This document shows, piece after piece, positions 1 to 14,100 of a DNA stretch of 64,000 bases. Both the position numbers and the translations under genes were made by a program. The DNA is from Pseudeuparius sepicola. Taxonomy: Eukaryota; Arthropoda; Insecta; Coleoptera; Anthribidae. Within the stretch, counting starts at the first letter, position 1. Every line of letters starts with the position of its first letter. The DNA lies in NCBI GenBank assembly GCA_963920635.1, contig OY987305.1, positions 11,943,153 through 12,007,152 of the forward strand, written 5' to 3'. The notes under the pieces are model-generated. The model made no database searches. It was not told the DNA's origin and saw only the letters and a list, made by a program, of their open reading frames with translations.

Positions 1-348
1 TTAGTGCTGTTCGTCTTTGCTAAAAAGTAAGTAAAATTAATTAACAAAATAAATTAATATATCACGGTATCACCACATGCTTTATTCATTTTAGTAAGCT
101 GCAAAGTAAATGAAATGGTGCTTAACTGCTCAGTCATTGCAGTTTTGAAAATTTTAGCCCTCCATCCATCATCCTAGTTGATGGAATTTCTCATTGACAC
201 AAGCCCGTCTTGTCTTGGGCAGCATTTATACCTTAAAAAAACCCTATACCCTCATTAAATCATGAATAAAGAGAAAAATTATTTCCCTCCTTGTGCAAAA
301 ATTGAACTGGATTCTCTGCTATAGCGAAATCCATGGGTACCATGGATC
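1..348. other. No recognised feature
   Basis: AT-rich sequence with no exon-like open frame and no clear repeat structure. The FCHo gene further right may extend through it as intron, since its 5' exons are not in the window. Confidence 0.4.
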
Positions 349-1892
349 ATCCAGGGTGCCCCCACCCAAAACATTGTTTGGGTAAAACCCCAAGGATTAA
401 TGGTAATTTTGGTTATTATTAGAGATGGGAGGAATGTGTTACATGTATTTTCCAAACATATTTTTCAGTGATAAAAGTTAGCTGGCAAAAAATATTTTTA
501 GCATTTTAGTATTTGTAGTCGGTCAAAGAAATGGGCAATATGTCTAAATATTTTTTTGTAGTAAACTAACTTGAAAATATTAAATATTTATGGATTTTGT
601 AAGGTTCTATGAACATTCAAATGGTTGCGTTTTTCCCACAAGCTTTTATTTTGATGGAAAAATATTATAGCGCAACGGACACACAAAAATAATTAAAACA
701 GACAAATTATTGATAATCACAAATCGAGGTATTTGACATTGTAAGCGACAAATTTTGGATTTTTTTCGTGCAAATAGTCTCTTGCAATGTTCTCCTCGTT
801 TCTACAAAACATCATATCTAAATTCCACCCAAAACTTAAATAAATTAAATTTTTGTTGCATTGTAAGCGCTAATACTTATTTTCCAGTGGCCTAAAGGGG
901 CCAAAACTATCGTATATTAAATGGTCTATTTAATTTCTCCTGACAAAAGATCGTAAGCAAATCTCAGTCGGTGGCATGGATATTTTTGTTCGGTATCGGT
1001 TGATTCGAGAAATTATGTCAAATCAACCAAATCTTTGATAGGTACCTATCTAACTTCATAGCAATCTGAATCAAGTGGAATATAAATTCATTTTTATCTA
1101 TCTCTCAATCCTCCATCTCTCTACCCAAGCATTGTACAGTAAAATTAAATATTTTGATCTTTTGAACAATTCAGTTACTCTTGATATGAATCCCAGAAGT
1201 TATTCAATAGATTCTTCGACATAAGGTCAATATAATTCTCAAATCTCTAGCAAAGTATATTCGGTAATCAAACTGTACCTAATAAGTGAACAGAAACAAA
1301 AATGCCATAAAATCTCGCAATTTTTAGAAATACACTAAAGAGAAAGGCTATATCAAGGGCTTTATAAAGAAAAACGCCATATCTTGCATATTGTTACCGC
1401 GTTCTTCTTTAGAACTTAAAGATACCGTGTTTATGATTAGAAATGGCAACTATTTTCAAACATACAGCATTTTTGCTTATGCATTTTCATATCAAATTTA
1501 GAACATATGGTACTTTCACAAAGGAGACATCTAAGTTGGTGCATGACTGCGTAAGTCAAAATTTTAAATTTTTGAACATCGCCTTTTTCCTTATGATGGA
1601 AGTATATAGGCATAGGTAAATAAATTATGGTTTATGACATTAAATGTAAATAGGACATAAACTGGGTGTTTTGGTGTTTTCAGACATTATTTAATTTATT
1701 TTAAAACTTATCACATTTTTGGGAAAACAGGTGTGTTCACTAATTTTAAATTGTTGTGAAATTAAGCTTTTTAAATAAATCCTATGTTTATCTCGCATTT
1801 TGTGCCCAGGTCAAGGAATTTTGAAATGTTAGTCATAGAAAACCTGGAAAGTCAGGGAATCCAGTTTTTTAGATTTGGTGGGCACCCTGTAT
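349..1892. mobile_element. Possible non-autonomous DNA element with short terminal inverted repeats
   Basis: The left edge reads ccagggtgcccccacccaaa and the right edge, on the opposite strand, reads tacagggtgcccaccaaat, giving imperfect inverted termini of about 18 bp. The interior has no coding potential. Ends of the acaggGTG type recur on other fold-back elements in this window. No clean target duplication is visible, so the boundaries are tentative. Confidence 0.35.
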
Positions 1893-2800
1893 AACTAGCT
1901 TGAAATGTCAGTTTGCGGCACAAGCCGCAGGTGAGTGGTGCAACTCATCAGTGGGAAATGAACATTCCACTATACTTTTACACTACTGTTATTATAAGTT
2001 ACTACGCTTCTATGAGGTATTAAATTCAAACTGAACTGAACGTCATATACCTAATCACCAACTGAGTTGAAATCAAATTAAAAAGGGATTTAGAGAAGAG
2101 AAGAATATTCCCTAACCTTAAATCATTCAAATCTTGTTACTGAACAAAATTTCAATTGGTTTGCAAGAAAAAATGAATAGAAATGACCAAAAGCGCTATG
2201 TTTGGAGAGACAAAGAAATCATCATTTTGCTGGAAGTATTTAGGGAAGAGATTATTTCTCAAAGTTTTTGAGTTCCTGTCTTATTCTGCATTATTTCGGC
2301 AGCTGGGGAATATGACATATTTCTGACAGTTGAAACTTGTCAACAATTTTGAAACTGGAGTTTAAAGTAATTTCAATTCGATTTCAATACCCTCATGGAA
2401 TACCTTGCAGTATTGAATATGTTATGTGTATTCAATCGGGATTCAGTACTCTTGGAAACGTAGTGTTTGGAATCAAGTTTTGGCTTCTTAGATTTTTCCT
2501 TGTAAATAGGTAGGTATTAAAGTTAATAGAAACTTTAACAAAATGTTTCTTATCTATACTTATTTACAATATTAAATGATATATTAATGCTTACAATAAT
2601 TATAAAAAAACCTTTGGAAAATTTTCTGGAATTAATATTTCTGCGTCATTTGCAGCTACCAAAATATGTGATAGTGTCAATTCTATCTTATTGCCGCTGG
2701 AACTGTTCACTTTTGTTATAAGTAACTAATTTATTTTTTCATTTTAAAAATATATGAAAATAGACTAAATTAGCAAAGTTGAACTGTCTCATTCACCATA
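1893..2800. other. No recognised feature
   Basis: Non-coding AT-rich sequence; nothing is supported on either strand. Confidence 0.4.
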
Positions 2801-3565
2801 TACAGGGTGGCCCACCACGAACTGCATCGATCTATATATGGAAAACTAAAAGTAGGAAAATTCTGAAAATTTGGCACCTCACCAATGCCGATGGGCGTTG
2901 CTCAACTAAAATATTTTGGTGAATCTGGCACTTCCGGTTATACCAGCAGTCGATATCAACTTTCTTATCTCAAATGGAAACACCCTGTATATTATTGCAT
3001 TTTTGGATTCTAGGCATCATTTTGGAACAAAAACATGCAACATGTCCCATGTCTAAATCCAACCGTTTTTGAGATATTTGCATTTTTCCGAAAAAAGTTA
3101 CAGGTGCAGACCTAAAGTCAATTAGCAATTTATACGAGGAAACCGCGAAATTTCAAAACGAATTTTTGGCATCGTGTAACAGAAGCCCTGACCTAGTGAT
3201 CTTTGCTGAGAAATAAATCCGTTCATATACAGGGTGTTCACTAAATATAAATAAAAATTGCATTCAAAATGTGCTTAAATCTCGAAATTTTCAAATGAAA
3301 ACCCCCATTTTTTTTAATGCGATCTTATTCACCACTAAAAATAATGCCAACTTTGTGTAAGGTTTCCTATACCTAAATGCAGTAATTTTCGATTAATTTA
3401 CGAAAAACTCACTTTTCGCCCATAAAATGCGGGGTTTGCTTAACGCTTGGAAAATCATATTAGCCGTGGACGTTGAAAAGACAATCGCAGCTGAGGAAAT
3501 GTCACTTGGTTTATAAATTATTGTCAACAATAATGTCGGCACGCTTAAATTACACAAACGAAGAT
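2801..3565 (+). repeat. 0.78 kb interspersed module, also present inverted at 62.49-63.27 kb
   Basis: This stretch matches the reverse complement of 62488-63266 along almost its whole length. Inside it are three ACAGGGTG/CACCCTGTA motifs, at about 2803, 2986 and 3229, and the partner copy has the same three in mirror order. It looks like two abutting fold-back-type elements that moved or were copied together. No coding sequence is seen. Confidence 0.75.
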
Positions 3566-3806
3566 TATGTATCGCACGTTCTTGATATTACTTTGTTGCA
3601 TTCTCCGTAGATAATAAACAAATTTAAATAATCTTCGTTTTGCAAATACCATGATGTATGACACGAAATATTTTTAAAATTTTTTGAGTCAATTATACTG
3701 AAAATTCCTTTTTTTTATTCATTTTGTTCTATTGCGGCCCTGTATTTAATAATAAGAAGTCTAAATATTAATCAGTATTGTCAACAATTTAACTTACAGT
3801 TTATTT

Positions 3807-4079
3807 TTACTTCGAAAACTTAATATTTTTAAATACGACCCTGTCTGGTAAGAGTTTTCCTCTGTTGTTGTATAGCAAACAGTGTCGCATTGTGTTTTGG
3901 AGTAAATTCTTTACTTTTTCTAATTGTGAGAAGAAAGCTTTAAGCCAATGAAACCAATAACTTTTGCCATTTATTAATTGCAACAATACATTCGTTCGGC
4001 TTCTAACACTATTTCTGTGACACAAGATATAACATGCTAACATGTTAAATTTGTCTTCATTTGAAAAAGCACCCTCCAT
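3807..4079 (-). pseudogene. Relic of a transposase N-terminal helix-turn-helix (DUF4817-like)
   Basis: The 90-codon frame starts with the pattern FSNEDKFNMLACYILCHRNS. This resembles the N-terminal helix-turn-helix module (DUF4817 type) of many insect mariner-like transposases, where a 'FSNEEK.DML..Y..C.RN' pattern precedes a PERR/P loop. Here the similarity fades after about 40 residues and no catalytic aspartates follow. It sits between the arms of a fold-back element, as expected for a remnant of the parent transposase. The identification rests on pattern memory; a chance frame in AT-rich DNA remains possible. Confidence 0.35.
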
Positions 4080-4105
4080 TTCTAATAATACAAATTATTA
4101 ACTAT

Positions 4106-4332
4106 AGCCGAATTCGAGCGGGTGACCAATTTTAACAAGGTTATATAAAGTTAGGTTAGATTGTAAGAAATCGAACATTAAAATAATTTTTGATGATAGT
4201 AGAAAAAGCTGGTATGTTCACAGTGCCTTAAAACCATATAATCTGGCCCTTGATCAAATAAATAAATTTGTGAAATTTACTCAAAATTTTAATTTTAAAC
4301 CTGCCAACCTGGTCATCCGCTCGAATTCGGCT
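4106..4332. mobile_element. Small MITE (about 227 bp) with 18-20 bp terminal inverted repeats
   Basis: The left end reads agccgaattcgagcgg and the right end is its exact inverse, followed inward by tgacca / tggtca blocks. It lies within the 3630-4650 fold-back element, immediately upstream (minus-strand sense) of the transposase-like frame. A TTA/TAA-type duplication may flank it but is not clean. Confidence 0.65.
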
Positions 4333-4650
4333 TAAATGATACAGTGGGAGTTATGACAAGGGGTTGGTTTCGTTGTTTCAAAGCCTTGTAGGTGGAGGAT
4401 TTTTATTTATTTTTTATTATCGTATGTGACTGTTATTAATCTTTGCCGACCTTTTTTTGGTTCTCCCATTGAAAGATAAGTTGTAAGTTAAATTGTTGAT
4501 AATATTGATTAATACTTATACTTCTTGTTATTAAATACAGAAATTAAAATAGAAAAAAATGAATGGAAAAAAAGGAATTTTCAGTACAATTGCCTCAAAA
4601 CATTTTAAAAATATTTCATGTCATACATCATGGTATTTGCAATGAAAAGT

Positions 4651-7600
4651 GCTTTCAAAAACTGCAAAAAAAATCCAGGTCCATATTTAAAAAAATAAAG
4701 TTTAAGATGGTTTCTCAAAAATGAAATGTTGTAGAACAAACGCCGTTTTAAAGCCTGTTAAAAAGTGCAAAAGAAAGTGTTTTTCTTTTTTCCTATCTGT
4801 GATAACAATTTCAGAAAAAAATTAAATCGAAAACACAAAAAATCACTTCTTTCAAAATAACTAAAAAACGAAAAAGATATTAGAAATCTGTTTGTGCCAT
4901 TTTATTGGCCTCAAAATTGCGCAACCTTTTCCCCATTTAACCGTTGTTCTATCTCTCACCGTTTGCAAGATCCCATGCTGTTCATTCTTATCCGGGACAC
5001 ATTGTATAGTCGTGTTGGTTTTCCATGGCCCTAGTACTTCACACAAATTTGTATAGTGGTCCTGTGCACAATGATATTCCCGCATTAGTTGCAAAAACCG
5101 TGTAAAATGTAGTACATTGAACATAAGTGGGGCCATTTATATTAATTGTATTTTTGTATTTAAGTACAAATAATATTTTCCTAATGAGAATTAGGTTAAA
5201 AATCTTACCCATTCTGATTCTTTACTTTGTGATTTTTTTAAACTACATGTTTATATCAAAGGGATGTTTTAATAACATTTTTAATATTATCATTTTTTTA
5301 GGGATTTTGGAACTTTTGCCAGAAAAAGTAGAAAACTCACATAATGTTATCGATTTAGTTTCTACCAATAAGAATATTACTATTGATTCAGGAAGTTCAA
5401 TCTGCAACTATTTATCCTGTTGTATATTAGTGTTATTTTACTTTTCGAATCCCTATTTAGCAGAAATTGACCTGCTCGATTGATGTATGGAAAAACGCTA
5501 AAGAAACCCTAATAAATATAAAATTATCTGTACAATATGGCCCGTTGCAACAACAAAGTTCTTAGCTGAGAGCAAGTCGAGTCAAAGTGCAGGAGTCTGA
5601 ACCTATTTGAGAGTCGTGCTACTGTGTATATGTCCTACTTCGATTTTAGGGATTTTGCATAAAATTTGGTACAATAATTGTGATGAATTTTTTCTCACTT
5701 AAATGTCAATGAAGTCCAGGTCATTGAAGTGGCAAATTGTGAATGATTATTTTTGTTATTATATTGCCCCATTTACATCTTAATGATTTTTCACAAAAAA
5801 AGATGGACAATTGTGGTAGTTCAAGGAACTGCACAGAAAAATAGTGTGAAAATCTCCCGATACATGACCCCGCCGACCTGCCCGAGAGCTGCTAGTTACG
5901 GCGCACCCAGCGCCCGCCCGCACCCCTTTAACCTGGTCCCGGGGGGCCGTGTTGTGCTTCTAGGTTGGCGAGAGGGCGGCGGTCGCACGGGCCCCTGCAG
6001 CGCGCCCTCCAGCCCGACGAGCCCCGACGGAGCGGAACAGCAGCTGGCGCGCAACCCGCAAAGAGGATCTAAGTGTAATTTGCATCCCTGAACAGGCCTG
6101 CCATGCACCCTAGTACCCTAACACTCTTTGGGCTGACCAAAAATAATGTCGCGGGAGTTAGACGAGGAGGCATTGTACCGTGGTTCTTTTGTGCGGCACC
6201 TTCAGTATCCTTCAAGTATCCTTCAAGTTTTGAGTGCCAAATATCCCTCGTATGTTATTTTTTCATTCTGTCTTTAGTTTTCTTCTAAGGTAATTCTGAA
6301 ATCTTAAAGAGAAGGTCTTATAGTAAGTGAAGAAGGCTATTCAGGCTATTGATCGTCATCAGAATGGTGCAACCAAATCAAACGACAGTAAATATTAACG
6401 GCACATTTTCAACTTTGATTCAGACGCAATGTTTTCTCTTTTTTGACATATTGCTGGGTTAACCTTCTCGGCACAAAATCTATTTCATTGTGAGTGGCAT
6501 TTATACTAAAAATTATTTCTATTCCCCTTTTTAATTCCAATTTTTTTAACAGCCTACTTTTGGAGAATGTCTCTTTTTTTGTTTCAATTGTAAATGAAAC
6601 TCTAATATGCACAAACAAAAAAGTGATGGCATGTTTAACTTCTTTAACTCAACATTCAACTTTTTCAAAAGTCGATTCCATGCCTTTCCTTTATATCTTT
6701 TGGAATAGGGGAAACCCCCCAGAAGTGTTGAATTTGAATCCCCCTTTACCGTATGTGTGTCGATATTAGTTTTTTTTTACAAGTTCTTTAATTTCATAAA
6801 CGAACGTTTTCTGTAATTTTATTACGAGGGATTTACGGCTTTTCTGAATCACTCTTACTATAGAAATCCTTGAAAAAGATCTTTGCACAAAATGTGATTG
6901 TTGTACAATGCTGGTGATTATAGGCCAGTCAAAAATAGGTGCTCGATTTCATTGTCAAAATAACCATTTAAAACATATTTTTAATAATACTGCATGAGAC
7001 TTTGACTTTCTAATCATTCTATATAACAGACCAACGTTACAAACCTAGTTTTATCAAAATCCATAGAGCAATTTTTGAGTTCTGCATGATTTTTTACACC
7101 TAGTATTTATATTTTTCCTCCTAGAACAGAGCAATAATTCATTGTACGTATCCTCTGATTATATGCTTATCTTCAGAGTTTTTAGCAAACATTAGTTCAG
7201 CTGATTAATAAGACATTGAATATGGCAGTAATGAAATATGCAGGGAATGGAAATTCCAAATCAAATAAATTTGCAGTGTTTTGAAGTACTGATTTGACTG
7301 GCCTAGATGAGCTTTGATCAATGCTATTGTCAATTGCGGAGAACAGAAAAATATTCAGTTGCAGTAAGAGGAGAAAATTATTTTGGCAACTTTCTGTGAA
7401 GAAATGGATTTTTGTTAAGTATTACTGCTTATAGTAGTCATTTATTATATTTACTAAATTAAAGATATCAATTATCTAATCTGAGATTAGGTAAGTACTT
7501 ATTTTAGAAATGCATTCTGAAAGTGTAGCGAATCAATTTTTTGTAGTATTTGCTCAAACGTGTTTGATCAAAGCTCTCAACCTCTTCGAAATTCGCATAA

Positions 7601-8195
7601 GGTGTCGTAACGGGAATTCTAAATGATTTTTTTTAAATAACTCAAAAAATTAACTTGGTAATTTTTATGTTATTATTCACAAGACAAAAAGTAAGTAATA
7701 TGAAACCCCCTTGTACACTTTTCTCGATGTATAACAAATTAATGATCTAATAATTCTCTACAATACAAACACTAGTTAACTATTTCACTGACTTCTGAAA
7801 TTAATATCGATAATTCCTTTGATGAAGTGCCTCGAGAATAATTTTTGGTTGATGGTCCAAAATGGTGCATGCGGACGTATGGGCTGAATGTACACGTTCC
7901 TTGTTAATGTTGGTGATGGCTGTACCCTACTCCAGTAATTATTGTTGTGTGCAGAAGTACTGTAATGCTTTTAGTTTTAATATAGTTACATGTTTCATCG
8001 CCAGCACATTACATTCGTTTTAATTTCTTTTTGTTTTCTCCTTGTTACACATTTTGGCGTTGTGTTGGCAGGTGTACCCGATGATTATGTAGCACAAACC
8101 TTTTTATTTAATTCCTCACGTGCTTGTTATATTTCCGTCTAGTTCTCGTGCTTATTCGGATATTCACTAACTAAATATTTGTTGTTATATTTTAG
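4651..8195. other. Non-coding stretch upstream of the first visible FCHo exon
   Basis: I see no F-BAR-type exon here. A 91-codon minus-strand frame at 4861-5136 has mixed composition with several Cys and His, but I do not recognise it. A 118-codon frame at 5127-5483 is a hydrophobic AT-driven frame and probably spurious. A GC-rich island at 5865-6110 is listed separately. The remainder is AT-rich and is probably FCHo intron. Confidence 0.4.
5865..6110. other. GC-rich island of unknown origin
   Basis: About 245 bp of strongly GC-rich, CpG-rich sequence stands out sharply from the AT-rich surroundings. It is open in both directions (about 5753-6091 on +, 5896-6108 on -), with Pro/Arg/Gly/Ser-rich translations and no recognisable domain. 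It could be an upstream or alternative first exon or promoter CpG island, a captured gene fragment in a transposon, or an assembly artefact. No splice sites could be assigned confidently. Confidence 0.4.
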
Positions 8196-11100
8196 GGTTC
8201 CTTAGGAGCAGAAGAGACAAGCAGAAGCAGAAGAAAACAAAGAAGGGTAAACAAAAAGAAGGAGACAATCAAAGTAACAAGGAAGAAAAATCAGATCTGT
8301 AAGTTTGCGTTCTTTAAAGTAACATAACTATAATACTCCAGTAAATTTAATATTTAATATTGCAATTCATTGGGTAAGAAACATTTTTTTATCCATCGAT
8401 AGTACACCATATAGAAATCTAAAATCCCAATTTTCAACCATCAACCCCATGCAGGTTTTCCGCCATCTTGAATTTAGGGGTAAATTAGTTTTTGGCGGAT
8501 AACAGCTGTATTTTTAATTTTACCAAATAGCCCACACCATTTTTGAAGGAAAAAAGGTGCTATACAAATTTGTGTTCTTGGCATTTTTTTGAATTTTGCA
8601 TATATAACAAGTTATAAGAAAATAATCGAGAAAAGAGGGGTTGCAATTTTTTTCACATCTAATATCTTTACTCTGCTAACGACAGCATGAAATTTTCTTA
8701 ACAAAAGTTGTTCATTACAAACATACCTGTGATATTTTTCTGAAGAATTTTTTTTCTATCGGCAATATTTTATTTCCGGTAACATCTCAAAGTTGCGCGC
8801 AACGCCTCCTGGCACCTCGTAGCGCCCAAGTACGCGTGCTGTACCTTTCCTGTACATTGCAAATTTTCCGAGTTGTTTTATACCTGACTGTACTTTGACA
8901 TATTATTATGTAGAGCATAATAATTAATTGTGTCTGCGTGTCGTAGTTTATGGTACAAGGACGAAAATTTGAGTTTTTCAGACGGATGCAGACATCACCC
9001 GCCGATGCGCAGTCAAGGCTGTATGAAGAACTACTTTTCGTGCTTAGATATATATACTTATTTAAAAAAGTAGAAAATTAAGATCAGAAATGATACTGTT
9101 TATTTTTTATTAGGTACAATAAATCCTAATTATCTATGAATCTCTAGTCGGCTATGGAACAGAGCAAACTATTGAACCCTTGTCTATCCATTGGATTGAA
9201 CTGTCAATGTGCCTGAACAGAAATTCCGTGTATACCTACTTAAACGTTCGTTGCTAGCGACAAACCATGAGCGACTCTTTTGTGTGTGAACGAACGTTCA
9301 AGTATACACTGAATTTCTGTTCAGGCAAATTGACGGTTTCATAGGTAAATAGGATTTATTGTAATGAAAAATGAACAGTATCATTTCTGATCTTAATTTT
9401 CTACTTTTTTAAATAAGTATACATTATATCTAAGCACATTTGAATAAAAAATATTGTACTCCTGCGGTTCGCCAGCTTCGGCTGCGCCTCGGCCGGTGAC
9501 GTCTGTATCCATCCGAAAAACTCAACTTTTCGTCCGTTACTTGCAACTTTGAGACGCTACAGGAAATAAACTATTGCTGATATAGATATAAAAAAGTTGT
9601 TCAGACAAATATCATAGAGATATATATGCAAAATTCAAGAAAATGTCAAGAACACAAATGTGTAGAGCACCTTTTTCCCTTCAAAAATGGTGTCGGCTAT
9701 TTTTTTGGTAAAATTAAAACTACAGCTATTATTCGCGAAAAACTAATTTACCCCTAAATTCAAGATGGCGGAAAAACCTGCAAGGGGTTGATGGTCGAAA
9801 ATTCTAATTTAAGCTTTGTATATGGTGTCCTATCGATGGATAAAAAAATATTTCTTACCCAATGAATTGCATTATTACCCATATAAATCCGACTAAATTT
9901 ACTGGATTATTAGTAAGTTAATATGGTAATACACTGTATTTTGTTAGCCATACATTGGCCATCACTGTTCTTAGACTGTTGTTCTTATAAATCTCTTCAT
10001 GTTTTGACAACCTGTTTGTAGAACGGTTAAGACTTAAAACCTATCTTATTTATAAGCCGATTTTCAAAACTTTTTTTGTTAAATACATCTTCTAAAAAAG
10101 GTATCGGACATACTAGATCTTTTAAAGATCTAAGTTAAGGCCTACCATGTCCTTGCGTTTAACCATTGAGTAAAGGAATAATTTTACTCAATGGTTTAAC
10201 TCAAAAAATCGAGAAGTACTATTCGTTTTTTAGACAAAAACAGATGAGTTTTTATTCAGCACAGTCTCAAACCCAAGTGTAACAAACTTTTGAGATTAGG
10301 ATGATCATTTTGTTAGAAATTTTATTAGTATATTTCAAAATTCAATTTTTAATTGTTTCTACACTGTTTATTGTAAAAATAAATAAAAAAATGTGGTACA
10401 CCTGGGTTTGAGACCATGCTGAATAAGAATTCGTTATCAGTTTTGAAGTCTAAAAAACTCGCTAATAGTACTTCTCGACTTTTCGACCCAAACTACAGGT
10501 TGGGGTAGGCCTTGACTTAGATTTTTAAAATATCTACTGTGTGCTTCCGATTCCCTTTTGGAAGGTCTATTTAACAAAAAAAAATTTGAAAATCGGCCTA
10601 CAATAAAAATTTTATGGGGGTGGATAGGTCTTAAGTGTATACAGAATGAGTCAATAATAATGATACATATTATTTTAAGAGCAGATAGCTGGCATCCAAT
10701 TAGAACATTCAAACTTTAACCAAAAGTGTTAGAGTTGAAAAATTATTTTAGATTCTTTGTAATTGTTTCAAACCATTATGTCAATTGATCTGAAAATGTA
10801 CATACTTATGTTTTCTTAGAATTTAGAGGATAAATCTAAATATGATATCAATTTTATACTTGCTTCCACAGGGCTAGTTATGCCGTAGTCTTGGCATAAA
10901 TCGTTTTATTTTTTGGCGAGTCTCAAAATCTTACAGATTAATGTAAATTCTTGTAACCTGAAGTTTTAACCTAGGGAGGAGAAAGACGATTCTCAAAAGA
11001 GCCAAAAAGTGGCTCCACCTGTCGCAAATGTCACAGGGCAAGAAGTTGATGAAGATGGATATGTCATAAGACCAAATATTTCTCAAAACTGGAATACCAA

Positions 11101-14100
11101 GGGCAGTTTTTACTCATCCTCAGACTCTGATTCAGGTACGAATCTCATTTGTTTACATTTTTACATAGTTGGATATAAATGTTCATGGACCAACTGTATT
11201 ATTTATTTTATTCTATAAAAAAATCATTGTTTATGAAAGAAAACTTTCTACATCGTGGCTACCTACAGGTTCCTACCTCTGTCCACTATCAAATGCATCG
11301 CCGTGCCACAATGTCCAGCCTATTATACACTTTATTGAAGTAGCAAAAAAATTTAACAGCATAATAGGGCATTGAATTGAGTGAACTTCTCGCATGTAAT
11401 AAACAATCTACCTTTCGTATTCAGTACATGTGATCTGTTCTGTTGTTGCGGACGAAATGTGGGGACTAAAAACATTTTTCGTCCAGTACTACCATGTCAG
11501 AAAATTGTACACCTTGTTCGGTAATTACTAAGAACACCCGACATTATAACATTATTCAATTCAACCTGTAAGGGCACAAGTTCAATGCTGCAACCATTTA
11601 TTATAAACATAACATTGGTATTTCTAAATATGTTTTCTATTCCTATACTTATTGATATATTAGACATTTACTACCTGTATCATGGATTACTATGACAATA
11701 ACAGATTTCAAATTTACCAATTTTAACAGTTCATGGTTACTGTTTACTTCATACATTCTTGAAATTTATGCTTTTTGTAATTATTAAAACCAGTGAAAAT
11801 GCGTGATAGTGAAAGTGATTTCTTCCAGAAATTGTAGAACAGACCACAAGAGCTGCAAACAGTTTATTACCTGTAAAATCAGCAAACACATAGGAACCAT
11901 CTTATTTAATGGATTAGAGAGACACAAATAAGATTCATAGGTTTTCAGAAAGCGTCTTACCTACTTGTTAAAATTTTTCATTATTATAACTGGTCGTAGA
12001 GAAAATAGTGTTTGCAACTCTCATTTAATGAGATAATTAAGACACTCGTATTAATTACGACACCAGTCGTAGAATGTCTCATGTCTTAATCTCTATAAAT
12101 GCTCGTTGTATAATATACTATTATTGCACCTATCTTCAGATGATGAGCCAGAACCTTCTCGAATTCACGTTGAAATTAAGCCTTTAAATAATGGATCGGC
12201 CCCAATGTCTGCATCAGTCGATGAGCTTAGAGCCACCGTAGAAAATTTATATCTATCTCCTACTGGAGGTTTCGGAAGAAGAGGATCCCATGTTGATGGT
12301 GATTTAGCCATTAAAAGGTATGCCTCTGGACTATGTGTGGAATACTTTCGCAAATTCCGCATGCTTTGTTTTCTTCAGATCTCAGTCAGTGTCCCAACAA
12401 CTTGGCAAACCAAGCAGCGATTTGTTGGGCTTAAATTTTCAAAGTCCGACAGCGTCAAACGCTTCGACGCCAACAAGTTCACATCCATATGCACCTCTGC
12501 AAAGCCCTTCTCAGTTGGCCCTGAATTCGCCGACATTATCAGTGTCCATGAAATATGCAGGTTAGATACTTTTGTCATCGACCCATTGCCAGTTTTAACA
12601 CTGGATTTTTAGAATTGGGAGACATATTCTCCGAAGATGGTGAACTACCCCAGCCGCCATCGAAACAATCGTCAAGGCAAACCCCGACACCGACGTCTGG
12701 TTATATGTCGATTCCGAGACCCCCGTCTCGTCGTTCCGATGCTAGCAGGACGCTGATAGCTCAGAGTAGCATGTCGAGAGCCGACAGTGTCAACAGGTAT
12801 TCTTTATTTGACGGATATTCGTTATAGAGTAAAATTCTTTTATTTTTAGTCTCGAATTTCGTACAGCATGCGTTCCGGTTGGCGCGTCCAGAGGACCTTC
12901 TCCTCTTACTATCGGAATGGCAGACACCATTCCGTTAGCTGTGGCTTTCCATGAAATTGTACACTCGTATTTTAGAGGATCAGAAGAATCTAGGTACGTT
13001 TAAATGTGGGGGTTTTGTACTGGTAATTAATTGTTTGTTCCTAGGTGTCAGGTAAAAATGTCTGGCGAAATGATGCTGTCATTCCCTGCCGGGATAGTGA
13101 CAATATTAGCCAACAATCCAAATCCAGCTAAGCTGGTATTTCGCGTTAAGAATACTCAGAAACTAACATCGGTTCTTCCAAATAAGCAATTGGTGTCAGT
13201 GTAAGTTTTGTTAAAACATGTTTTTTTAATTTTAACATGTAAAGTCACATTTTTCATAACTGAAATGGTGAAATGCCCTACTTTACGTAACTAGCTTTTA
13301 CTTTACGTAACTAGCGCTACAAAAGGTCAAAGATATCGCAATAATATATTCTGAATATCAATCAATGATATTTACATTATCGAGATGTTTTTTTTGTCAA
13401 TATTGAAAATCGATTTTTGAAAATTGTTCGATACAATCGGACAAAGTGCCAAGTGCCAGAACGGTTGATATTTCACGCTATTATTTAGTACTTTGCCGAT
13501 ATCGAATGGATATCGACTTTTGAAAATTTTTTGATACTATCAGAAAAAGTTCACGAACGGTCGATCTTTTTCGATTTCTGTTTTCTTATTGATATCGAAC
13601 GTATATGGACTTTGATAGTCAGAAAGAGTGCCCCGAAATTTTCAGTTTTTATTATTTTGTGTGTATCGAACGAAAATCCATACCGCAATATTGATATATA
13701 GATATATAATCAATATCAATAACTCAATATCACCTAGCTCTAGTCGGTATTGATTTTTAAATCAAACTTCTATTACCTTTAATTTCAATATTTCTTCAAA
13801 ATTAGAATAAAGAATAAACTATGAACATAGCACGTTAGGAACTATGATTTTGTATCACTCATATCTGATATCCCACTCATTACATAAAATCACACTTTTC
13901 CTAACTGGCTATGTAAAGACCTATTACATGTGTTTTATTATTTTGCTTTTTAGAGATCCTGTACAATCAGGAACAGATTTCATTGGTGTCGAATTTAATA
14001 TGACTGCTTTAAGTTCCTTACTGAAGAAGCAGTCGGAACAAAATCCAAGCGCTTCATATTTTAATGTTGACATTCTAAAGTATCAAGTAAGTTACAACAA

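Larger units (their letters stand above)
3630..4650. mobile_element. Fold-back DNA element with arms of about 170 bp
   Basis: Positions about 3640-3800 are the reverse complement of about 4470-4645; both arms share a block near atttcatgtcatacatcatg and a block near aaattgttgataatattgat. The interior carries a transposase-like relic on the minus strand (3807-4079) and a second small inverted-repeat element (4106-4332). This suggests a decayed DNA transposon whose coding region was interrupted. Confidence 0.6.

Noticed and set aside
4861..5136. 91-codon minus-strand frame with Cys/His content as a zinc-finger fragment
   Set aside because: Spacing of Cys and His fits no finger class I know, and no neighbouring exon or repeat supports it; left unassigned.
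5127..5483. 118-codon hydrophobic frame that could be a membrane protein
   Set aside because: Composition is Ile/Leu/Phe/Asn-rich as expected from AT-rich DNA, there is no domain, and the ends coincide with no splice or promoter signal.
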